From the NCBI GenBank assembly GCA_023251855.1, contig JAHEYA010000160.1, forward strand, positions 1-6,065: a stretch of DNA of 6,065 bases, in the 5' to 3' direction. The first letter of the stretch is position 1. Each line of letters begins with the position of its first letter. Source of the DNA: Bacteroidota bacterium (GTDB taxonomy: Bacteria > Bacteroidota > Bacteroidia > 2-12-FULL-35-15). Shown here in pieces: positions 1 through 5,426 of the stretch. Below the pieces are notes generated by a model. The model saw only the letters and a list, made by a program, of their open reading frames with translations, did no database searches and was not told the origin of the DNA. A program made the position numbers and the translations under genes.

Positions 1-422
1 ATTTCAATAGGGTATGAGTTCGATGTAACAGTTCCAGTTGTTCCTAATACCCCAACATGCCCTGTTTTGGTGTGTTTTCCAACTATTTCTGTAGTAGGTC
101 TGATAACACCCAATACCCGTTTATTTGGAGCAATCCTAGGCAAATCTTTTTGTTGAATAGTGCGTAATGCTTTCGCAGAAGATGTATTACAAGCCAATAT
201 CACCAACTCACAATTCATCGAAAATAATTTTTGAACGCATTCAAGCGTGTATTCATATACTGCTTCAAAAGAGCGTGTGCCATAAGGTGCACGGGCATTA
301 TCACCTAAATACACATAATCATATTCAGGTAAACGTTTTACAATTTCTTTTAAAACAGTAAGTCCTCCGTAACCGGAATCAAATATTCCTATGGGTTGTT
401 TTGTGGGGCTTGATAGTGACAT
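1..422 (-). CDS. murI: Glutamate racemase MurI, N-terminal part (gene runs off the left edge)
   Basis: MurI interconverts L- and D-glutamate in the cytoplasm without a cofactor, supplying D-Glu for the peptidoglycan stem peptide. The window holds the first 140 codons (the family is usually about 260-270 residues); the stop and C-terminal half lie beyond position 1. Visible family motifs are the N-terminal IGIFDSGYGGLTVL block (residues 11-24, with Asp15-Ser16), YLGDNARAPYGTRS (38-51) and the LACNTSSA block (76-83), whose Cys78 (codon 189-191) is the first of the two catalytic cysteines. The second, in a GCTHYP-type motif, would lie outside the window. The ATG at 420-422 puts the DSG motif at the usual distance from the N-terminus and follows an A-rich leader typical of Bacteroidota. 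It lies 67 bp downstream of the ompH stop, with a terminator-like hairpin in the gap. The reading frame is intact throughout. Identification is secure from the motifs. Confidence 0.95.
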   Translation of the reverse strand, partial: MSLSSPTKQPIGIFDSGYGGLTVLKEIVKRLPEYDYVYLGDNARAPYGTRSFEAVYEYTLECVQKLFSMNCELVILACNTSSAKALRTIQQKDLPRIAPNKRVLGVIRPTTEIVGKHTKTGHVGVLGTTGTVTSNSYPIE

Positions 423-436
423 TTCTTTTTTAATAG

Positions 437-473
437 AAAAGCCTCGCCACGATTTATTCGAAGCGAGGCTTTT
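437..473 (-). terminator. Rho-independent terminator-like hairpin between ompH and murI
   Basis: A perfect 11-bp inverted repeat, AAAAGCCTCGC (437-447) and GCGAGGCTTTT (463-473), encloses 15 nt. In minus-strand RNA the stem continues through one U-G wobble and one U-U mismatch into three more pairs (CGA/UCG) closed by an AUAAA loop. The descending arm ends in UUUU, followed by CUAUU. It begins 16 nt after the ompH stop codon and ends 14 nt before the murI start. The stem is nearly symmetrical (A4 and T4 flanks), so it could work in both directions, but the only genes seen are on the minus strand. It most likely ends, or attenuates, the bamA-ompH transcript. Confidence 0.8.
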
Positions 474-489
474 AGTAGTGTTAAAAACA

Positions 490-1035
490 TTATTTTTTAG
501 GAGCCATTGGTGCAGCAGCACCTGGAGTAATTCCTAAGCTTTTAATAACTAAACCAATGATATCATCAGCCGGTTCGCTATAAAGTACAATACCATTGCT
601 TGTATCCAATGCATATCTGTAACCATTCTCTTTTGCAACTTTGTCGATCGCTTTTTTTGCTTTATCATAAACAGGTTTTGAAAGTTCAGCTGTTTTCTTT
701 TGATAGTCTGATTGAGCTTGTTGCTGGAACTCCTGAATACGTTGTTGCAGATCAGTTAATTCTTTTTCTTTTGCAGCACGAACTACTTCAGCCATATCTT
801 TTGCTTTCGATTGGTAGTCATCATATTTTGTTTTTGCTTCGGCCTGCATTGCAGTAACTTGTTGTTCTAATTGTTTTGCATAGTCTTGAACTGCTGCTTG
901 TGCTTTTTTTGATTCCGGCATAACGCTTATCAACGAGTCTAAACTGATATGAGCAATTTTTTGTGCGTTAGCTGTAAATGAACTCACAAGTGCTAAAATC
1001 CCAATAGCAGCCAGTTTTAAGATATTCTTCTTCAT
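490..1035 (-). CDS. ompH: OmpH/Skp-family periplasmic chaperone (distal copy)
   Basis: The 181-residue product is an OmpH/Skp-family protein. The family's trimeric chaperones hold unfolded outer-membrane proteins in the periplasm for delivery to BamA. The signal peptide is residues 1-24 (MKKN, hydrophobic core, ANA before Gln25), leaving a 157-residue mature protein, close to the size of E. coli Skp. A short N-terminal strand (KIAHISLDSLI, 26-36) is followed by a long Lys/Glu/Gln/Ala-rich helical stretch (about 42-130) that fits the coiled-coil tentacle arms. The strand GYRYALDTSNGIVLYSEP (138-155) completes the body domain, and a short Ala/Pro/Lys tail ends the protein. The ATG at 1033-1035 starts directly at the signal peptide and follows an A-rich leader with no Shine-Dalgarno sequence. 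It lies 33 bp after the other ompH copy, so the two are probably co-transcribed. The paralogues are clearly diverged. Family assignment is secure; division of labour between the copies is unknown. Confidence 0.92.
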   Translation of the reverse strand: MKKNILKLAAIGILALVSSFTANAQKIAHISLDSLISVMPESKKAQAAVQDYAKQLEQQVTAMQAEAKTKYDDYQSKAKDMAEVVRAAKEKELTDLQQRIQEFQQQAQSDYQKKTAELSKPVYDKAKKAIDKVAKENGYRYALDTSNGIVLYSEPADDIIGLVIKSLGITPGAAAPMAPKK

Positions 1036-1068
1036 AGTTTTTGGTTTTTATTTTTGATTGGTTTTATA

Positions 1069-1647
1069 TTATTTTTTAGTTCCGGTTCCTAATTCTTTTG
1101 TTGAACCTGCACCTGATTTTGCGGCACTTCCTCCAACTTTAATTCCCATTTGTTCAAGCACAGCATCACTTTTATCAAGCTTCGAGCTGGCATACAGCAT
1201 TGTAAGATCACTTGACTTGTCAAATATAATTGAATAAGTACCTTTATCAGCAACCGCTTTTATTGCATTATATACTTTATCCTGAATAGGTTTTACCAAT
1301 TCCTGACGTTTTTTGAACAGTTCACCATCTACGCCAAATCGTAGTTTTTGAAGGTCTTTTGCCTCTTTTTCTTTCGAGACAATATCTCCTTCTCTTTTCT
1401 TTTTCATATCCTCGGTAAGTAAAATTTGCTCTGCCTGATATGCTTTATACATTTTGTCAATTTCAGCATATTTAGCCTCTACTTCTTTTTGCCATTGAAC
1501 AGAAATTTTATCCAATTCAGTTTGTGCTGTTTTGTATTCAGGTATCTGCCCTAAAATAAATTCAGAGTCAACATAAGCAAATTTTTGTGCGAATGAAGCA
1601 ACTGTTGTAGTAAGTACTACGCTGATTATTAAGATTAGCTTTTTCAT
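1069..1647 (-). CDS. ompH: OmpH/Skp-family periplasmic chaperone (proximal copy)
   Basis: This 192-residue product is the first of two tandem OmpH/Skp chaperones downstream of bamA. The signal peptide is residues 1-20, with likely cleavage at ASFA before Gln21. The mature N-terminus KFAYVDSEFILGQIPE (22-37) is the classic OmpH start strand. A charged helical region at about 38-130 should form the coiled-coil arms. The block YSIIFDKSSDLTMLYAS (138-154) is the C-terminal body strand typical of the family. Unlike its neighbour it ends in a flexible Gly/Ser/Lys-rich tail (about 172-192). The start ATG at 1645-1647 is fixed by the signal peptide and an A-run leader. A 194-bp AT-rich spacer separates it from bamA, so it may have its own promoter as well as read-through. 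Periplasmic delivery of outer-membrane proteins to BamA is inferred from the family and from the neighbouring gene. Confidence 0.92.
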   Translation of the reverse strand: MKKLILIISVVLTTTVASFAQKFAYVDSEFILGQIPEYKTAQTELDKISVQWQKEVEAKYAEIDKMYKAYQAEQILLTEDMKKKREGDIVSKEKEAKDLQKLRFGVDGELFKKRQELVKPIQDKVYNAIKAVADKGTYSIIFDKSSDLTMLYASSKLDKSDAVLEQMGIKVGGSAAKSGAGSTKELGTGTKK

Positions 1648-1655
1648 TTTTTTTA

Positions 1656-1714
1656 CGGATTAAATTTTATTAATAAATTGTTTTCAAATTTGTAAATCCA
1701 ATTTTTTTAATCCG
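1656..1714 (-). promoter_or_regulatory. Inverted repeat in the ompH leader
   Basis: A perfect 9-bp inverted repeat, CGGATTAAA (1656-1664) and TTTAATCCG (1706-1714), encloses 41 AT-rich nt in the spacer upstream of the proximal ompH. In the ompH mRNA the second arm ends 8 nt before the ATG, so a formed stem would lie against the ribosome landing site. The stem is only moderately strong (three G-C pairs) and the loop is long, so a regulatory role is a guess. A dyad-type protein binding site is an alternative reading. Confidence 0.3.
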
Positions 1715-1717
1715 CAA
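1685..1717 (-). promoter_or_regulatory. Weak candidate Bacteroidota-type promoter for ompH pair
   Basis: On the minus strand a TTG (1715-1717) is followed after 22 nt by CAAATTTG (1685-1692), which fits the Bacteroidota -7 consensus TAnnTTTG at five of six fixed positions. It would start transcription about 30 nt before the ompH ATG. The spacing is at the long end and the first -7 base is wrong, so in such AT-rich DNA a chance match is possible. The spacer length between bamA and ompH (194 bp, against 33-50 bp at the other internal junctions downstream of uppS) is the main reason to consider a promoter here. Confidence 0.25.
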
Positions 1718-1841
1718 TTATCGGTGGCGAATTTAGTGATTTATTATAAACAGATTACGAATTTAAAAATTTTAATGGATTTCAATTTCTCAATTTATAG
1801 TTTCAAGTTTCGTGCCATATCAATAAAAAAAATTAAATCTG

Positions 1842-4415
1842 TTACAACTCCCCAATTGCAGCACCAATAGTAAAATGGAACTGACCTTTTTGCATTCCTA
1901 AATTATTTGGCAAATCATCCAGCCTCCATCCATAATCGAATCCAAGTAATCCAAACATTGGTAAAAATACTCTTACACCAACACCTGTTGAACGTTTTAC
2001 ATTAAAAGGATTAAAATCTTTTGGATCCGACCATGCATTGCCGGCTTCAGCAAAGCCTAATACATATATTGTAGCTTGTGGATTAAGTGTTACCGGGAAG
2101 CGTAGCTCCATAGAATATTTTGTAATGAATGCCGAACCGGTATTTCTGAATGGACTTTTTGGGTCATTATATACAGATTGATCATCGTAACCTCTTAGTG
2201 CAATGATTTCCCTTCCATCAAGTGCGTATCCGGTTAAACCGCTACCACCAAGGTAAAAGCGTTCAAAAGGTGATTGCCCTACTTTGTAATTGTAAGAAGT
2301 TAAGAATCCGAATCCGGCTGATGTTTTTAATATCAGGTTACGCGCTTCTTTTCCCTCAGGCCCGCGTTTATTAGTAATTGGAGTAAAAAATTTCGCAGTA
2401 AATTTATATTTCTGATATTCTACAAACTTGTAACGTTCCTGGTCAGTCATCGCAGGATTTGTATAATCCTTATTATTAAAATAAGAATAAGGTGGTGTGA
2501 ATTGCCCTGTTAGCGACAACTGTGAACCGCGTGTTTCAAATATTGGTTTGTCGACAGAGTTACGTTGTACAGAAACTTTATAATAAATATTATTTGAATA
2601 CCCTTTACTAAAAGTAAAAATGGAATTAAAATTATTTAAGGTGTAGTATTGATAATTCATTTCCTGATACAATGTGAAATAATCATCAGGCCATTTCAAA
2701 CGTTTACCCAGCCCAAGTGATAATCCAAAAATATCAAGTGATTGGCGTAAAGGATTGGCAATGGATTCACCATTTGAGGAGATCTTCCTTGATTGACCAT
2801 TGGATTGAACAGAGTAATAAACAGTAGCACTTAATGAGTTTGGTTTTTTGCCACCCAGCCAAGGCTCTGTAAATGACATGTTATAGGATTGAAAAAACAA
2901 TCCATTGGATTGAGCACGAACGCTCAATCGTTGTCCGTCACCGGATGGGAGCGGTCGCCAGGCATCTTTTTTGAAAAAATTTTTCGCAGAAAAGTTATTA
3001 AAGGAAATACCTAATGTTCCAACCACGCGCCCTCCGCCATAACCACCGGAAAGTTCAATCTGGTCAGAAGGTTTTTCCTCAACAGTATATTCAATATCAA
3101 CAGTTCCATTTGCAGGGTTGGGAGTAGGAACCACGTTCATTTTTTCAGGATCGAAATAACCTAACTGTGCTAACTCCCGTTGGGTACGGATAATATCCGA
3201 CCTGCGAAATAATTGTCCGGGTTTAGTGCGAATCTCTCTCAAAACAACACGATCATTGGTTTTTGTATTACCAACCACAGTTACTTTGTTTACAGTTGCT
3301 TGTTTACCTTCATAGATGCGCATTTCAAGGTCAATAGAATCACCTGATACCATTACTTCAACAGGGGAAACATTGAAAAATAAATACCCGTCATCCATAT
3401 ACAATGAGCTGATATCATTGCCATTCGGATTCATAAACAGTTTTGAATCTAACTGTGATTGGTCATACGTATCGCCTTTTTTAATACCGAATACATTGTT
3501 AAGTTCTTTTGTAGAATATTTGCTATTACCAACCCAACTCACGTTACGGAAATAATACCGGTGACCCTCATCAACTGTGATATCAATAGTTACACGATTG
3601 CCTTCTACCCTGTACATAGTATCTTTCACAATTTTAGCATCACGAAAACCTTTTTCATTATACTTTGCCAAAAATGTTTTTTTATCCTTTGTATAATTGT
3701 CTTCATCAAATTTGCCCGAGTTAAAAGGGTTCCACCAGCGTTTGCGTTTTGTTTCTTTAAATGTTCTGCGCAATTTCCATGTTTTAATGGAGTTGTTACC
3801 GGCAATATTTATGTCCCGGATCTTTATTTTATTTCTTTTAGTAACAGAAATCATAAGTATTACACTGTTATCAAGTTTGGGATCTTTTTCCTGCTTTATT
3901 TCAGTTTTTACATCCATATATCCTTTAGTAACAAAAAACTCATTTACTTTTACTGTTGTGGATGCAACCAAGCCATCTGTAACTACTTTGCCTTTTATCA
4001 ATTTTATTTTTTCACGAACATCATCAGCTTCTCCTTTTGTCATTCCTTTAAGAGAAAATTTCGACATGCGAGGTCGTTCCAAAACATCAATATTTATAAA
4101 TATTGTTGACCCTTGAATCTTATTAGCAGTGATTTTAACATCTTCAAAAAGCCCCTGTTTCCAAAGGTTTTCAATTGCAGAAGAAAATTTATCCCCTGGC
4201 ACCAGAACTTTATCACCTACACTTAATCCGGATAATAGTGTTAATACTTTTTGATCTAAATGATTTGCCCCAGTTACAGTGATACCACCAATTTCATATT
4301 CTTTTGGAACCGAAAAATCCATTGATGCGGAATCTGTTCCCCCAATTGGAACTTGAGCTTTTAATGTGAAAGCAAGTAGAGAAGCAAAAAACAGAAGACT
4401 TAATTTTTTATTCAT
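1842..4415 (-). CDS. bamA: Outer-membrane protein assembly factor BamA (Omp85 family)
   Basis: BamA is the core of the machinery that folds and inserts beta-barrel proteins into the outer membrane. The 857-residue product has a signal peptide (1-20, LKA before Gln21), then five POTRA repeats at roughly 41-115, 116-195, 196-286, 287-371 and 372-450, each ending near a strand such as INIDVLERP, ITVDEGH, MRIYEGK or IEYTVEEKP. A C-terminal 16-strand-type barrel follows (about 451-857). The barrel carries FYLGGSGLTGY (720-730) and LRGYDD (740-745), the Omp85 loop-6 (V/I/L)RG(F/Y) motif. POTRA3 has a basic, Trp-rich insertion (KRKRWWNPF, 223-231). The protein ends FHFTIGAAIGEL, without the terminal aromatic residue usual in Omp85 proteins. 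The ATG at 4413-4415 starts at the signal peptide and is 50 bp after the uppS stop, so the two are probably one transcript. The frame is intact. Distinction from TamA rests on five POTRAs and the uppS/ompH context. Confidence 0.97.
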   Translation of the reverse strand: MNKKLSLLFFASLLAFTLKAQVPIGGTDSASMDFSVPKEYEIGGITVTGANHLDQKVLTLLSGLSVGDKVLVPGDKFSSAIENLWKQGLFEDVKITANKIQGSTIFINIDVLERPRMSKFSLKGMTKGEADDVREKIKLIKGKVVTDGLVASTTVKVNEFFVTKGYMDVKTEIKQEKDPKLDNSVILMISVTKRNKIKIRDINIAGNNSIKTWKLRRTFKETKRKRWWNPFNSGKFDEDNYTKDKKTFLAKYNEKGFRDAKIVKDTMYRVEGNRVTIDITVDEGHRYYFRNVSWVGNSKYSTKELNNVFGIKKGDTYDQSQLDSKLFMNPNGNDISSLYMDDGYLFFNVSPVEVMVSGDSIDLEMRIYEGKQATVNKVTVVGNTKTNDRVVLREIRTKPGQLFRRSDIIRTQRELAQLGYFDPEKMNVVPTPNPANGTVDIEYTVEEKPSDQIELSGGYGGGRVVGTLGISFNNFSAKNFFKKDAWRPLPSGDGQRLSVRAQSNGLFFQSYNMSFTEPWLGGKKPNSLSATVYYSVQSNGQSRKISSNGESIANPLRQSLDIFGLSLGLGKRLKWPDDYFTLYQEMNYQYYTLNNFNSIFTFSKGYSNNIYYKVSVQRNSVDKPIFETRGSQLSLTGQFTPPYSYFNNKDYTNPAMTDQERYKFVEYQKYKFTAKFFTPITNKRGPEGKEARNLILKTSAGFGFLTSYNYKVGQSPFERFYLGGSGLTGYALDGREIIALRGYDDQSVYNDPKSPFRNTGSAFITKYSMELRFPVTLNPQATIYVLGFAEAGNAWSDPKDFNPFNVKRSTGVGVRVFLPMFGLLGFDYGWRLDDLPNNLGMQKGQFHFTIGAAIGEL

Positions 4416-4465
4416 TGATTTTTTAATTTTGAGACAATAGATTCGTTTTCTAAATCTCCTGTTTT

Positions 4466-5218
4466 TTAATTCTTCAATTTCTTTAGTTGTTCACTCGTTT
4501 TTCCAAATCTTCGTTCACGATTTTGGTAATCAAGTATTGCTTCATACAGATCTTCTTTTCCGAAATCCGGCCAAAGTGTGTCGGTAAAATATAATTCAGA
4601 ATAAGCCAACTGCCATAATAAAAAATTACTTATGCGATGCTCTCCGCTGGTGCGTATCATCAGTTCAGGGTCGGGGATATTTGCAGTACTTAAATGAAGC
4701 TTAATGGTATTCTCACTTATAGCTTCGGCTGAAATTGTTTTGTTTTCTACTTTTTTTGCGATTTCTTTTACTGCATTTATTAGTTCCCAACGAGAGCTAT
4801 AACTTAACGCAATCACAAGTGTCATCCGGGAATTGTTTTTAGTGTTTTCTATGGCTTCTTGAAGTTCATTATAACAATCAGCCGGTAGGCTTTTCAGATC
4901 ACCAATTGCTTGTAAACGAATACTGTTTTTATTGAGGGTTTCAGTTTCAGCATTGATAGTATGCACAAGTAAACTCATAAGTGCAATTACTTCTTCCTGC
5001 GGGCGGTTCCAGTTTTCGGTGGAGAATGTATAGAGTGTAAGGTATTTTATTCCAACTTCAGCGGCAGCTTCAGTTACTTCACGAACGGATTTAACACCAT
5101 TTTTATGACCAAAAATACGGTCTGCTCCCTGTTGTTTAGCCCATCTACCATTCCCATCCATTATAATTGCAATGTGTTGTGGTAATTTTGATGGGTTAAT
5201 TTTTTCTTTTAAGCTCAC
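4466..5218 (-). CDS. uppS: Isoprenyl transferase / undecaprenyl diphosphate synthase (cis-prenyltransferase)
   Basis: UppS adds isopentenyl units in cis to farnesyl diphosphate, making the C55 lipid carrier for peptidoglycan and surface glycans. The 250-residue product matches the family length and lines up with E. coli UppS at a constant offset of five, as I recall its active-site numbering. Visible are Asp21 and GNGRW (22-26) for diphosphate binding, His38, the FSTENWNRP block (65-73), Glu76, Arg189 and Arg195 in IRTSGEHRIS (188-197), and Glu208 in AYSELYF. All key residues are present, so it should be active. The start is GTG (5216-5218): no ATG lies between it and an in-frame upstream stop (TAA, near 5262-5264), and the next Met (residue 20) lies inside the catalytic block. 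It is followed closely by bamA (50 bp) and preceded by a 207-bp repeat-rich spacer with a promoter candidate. Chain length (C55 or another) cannot be read from sequence alone. Confidence 0.97.
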   Translation of the reverse strand: MSLKEKINPSKLPQHIAIIMDGNGRWAKQQGADRIFGHKNGVKSVREVTEAAAEVGIKYLTLYTFSTENWNRPQEEVIALMSLLVHTINAETETLNKNSIRLQAIGDLKSLPADCYNELQEAIENTKNNSRMTLVIALSYSSRWELINAVKEIAKKVENKTISAEAISENTIKLHLSTANIPDPELMIRTSGEHRISNFLLWQLAYSELYFTDTLWPDFGKEDLYEAILDYQNRERRFGKTSEQLKKLKN

Positions 5219-5226
5219 TATACTAT

Positions 5227-5254
5227 GAATTACGAATTTTAACGAATTACGAAT
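5227..5254. repeat. Two direct copies of GAATTACGAAT
   Basis: GAATTACGAAT occurs exactly at 5227-5237 and 5244-5254, 17 bp apart start to start, within the last 40 bp before the uppS start. A further match, ATTACGAATTT, is found at 5229-5239 and again at 1754-1764 in the bamA-ompH spacer. The copies would lie in the uppS mRNA leader. Function is unknown. Confidence 0.8.
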
Positions 5255-5301
5255 CTGTGTTTGTTAAATTGCCTACTAGTGATATGTAAAATGTAAAATG
5301 G

Positions 5302-5333
5302 CAAATGTAAGATGGTTAAAAGCCAATCGCAAA
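5302..5333 (-). promoter_or_regulatory. Bacteroidota-type promoter candidate for uppS-bamA
   Basis: On the minus strand TTTG (complement of 5330-5333) is followed after exactly 20 nt by TACATTTG (complement of 5302-5309). Both match the Bacteroidota primary sigma consensus: TTTG/TTG at -33 and TAnnTTTG at -7, at a usual spacing. Transcription would begin near 5295, giving a leader of about 75-80 nt before the uppS GTG. The -7 box lies within one arm of the imperfect palindrome described below. This is the best promoter match I found in the two longer spacers. Confidence 0.5.
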
Positions 5334-5344
5334 GTCAAAACCCA

Positions 5345-5386
5345 CATTTTCCATTTCACATCTTCCATTTCACATCTTCCATTTCA
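5345..5386. repeat. Three tandem 14-bp units (CATCTTCCATTTCA)
   Basis: The units are CATTTTCCATTTCA (5345-5358), then CATCTTCCATTTCA twice (5359-5372 and 5373-5386). They differ at one base only, and a partial CAT follows. They make up most of the right arm of the palindrome. There are no spacers between units, so this is not a CRISPR array. Confidence 0.85.
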
Positions 5387-5398
5387 CATAACACTATC

Positions 5399-5426
5399 TA
5401 ACAACTAACAACCAATAACCAACAAC
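5399..5426. repeat. Four tandem 7-bp units ((T/C)AACAAC type)
   Basis: The run reads TAACAAC, TAACAAC, CAATAAC, CAACAAC and ends on the last base of the porG stop codon (TAG, complement of 5426-5428). It is a simple degenerate heptamer repeat just downstream of porG. Slippage or loss of purifying selection beyond the stop codon is a sufficient explanation. Confidence 0.75.

Larger units (their letters stand above)
1648..1841. other. AT-rich spacer between bamA and ompH
   Basis: This 194-bp gap is very AT-rich and I find no convincing coding frame or RNA gene. It holds the 9-bp inverted repeat and weak promoter candidate listed separately. It also holds one ATTACGAATTT motif (1754-1764), which recurs in the porG-uppS spacer. 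No clear terminator hairpin follows the bamA stop, so read-through into ompH is plausible. Confidence 0.7.
5284..5389. repeat. Imperfect 32-bp palindrome around a 42-nt loop
   Basis: The arm at 5284-5315 is the reverse complement of 5358-5389 at 25 of 32 positions. Two of the seven mismatches become G-U pairs in minus-strand RNA, giving 27 of 32 pairable positions in the gene-sense transcript. Only transcripts reading through from porG would contain both arms; a transcript started at the uppS promoter candidate would lack the hairpin. No T-run follows, so it is not a standard terminator. Confidence 0.7.
5219..5425. other. Repeat-rich spacer between porG and uppS
   Basis: This 207-bp gap has no convincing coding frame. 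It consists almost entirely of three short-repeat types side by side: two GAATTACGAAT copies next to uppS, an imperfect palindrome made of ATGTAAAATG/CATTTTCCATTTCA-like units in the middle, and AAC-rich 7-bp units against the porG stop. The uppS promoter candidate sits in the middle part. No canonical terminator with a T-run follows porG. Confidence 0.75.

Noticed and set aside
167..361. Plus-strand 64-residue open frame
   Set aside because: It is antisense to murI, whose catalytic motifs lie in this stretch. It has no features of a real protein.
600..857. Plus-strand 85-residue open frame with Leu-rich stretches
   Set aside because: It is antisense to the coiled-coil region of ompH. The Leu richness comes from Gln/Glu/Lys codons read on the other strand.
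3715..3750. Basic, Trp-rich insertion in BamA POTRA3 as a novel domain
   Set aside because: It is short, and similar KRWWNPF-type segments are, from memory, usual in Bacteroidota BamA proteins.
3459..4116. Two long plus-strand open frames (216 and 139 residues) opposite bamA
   Set aside because: They lie wholly inside the clearly coding bamA frame, overlap each other, and show no recognisable domain. The 216-residue frame is Phe/Ile/Tyr/Cys-rich, as expected for an antisense shadow of AT-rich coding DNA.
5345..5386. Possible CRISPR array from tandem 14-bp units
   Set aside because: The units abut with no unique spacers, are shorter than CRISPR repeats, and no cas gene is present.
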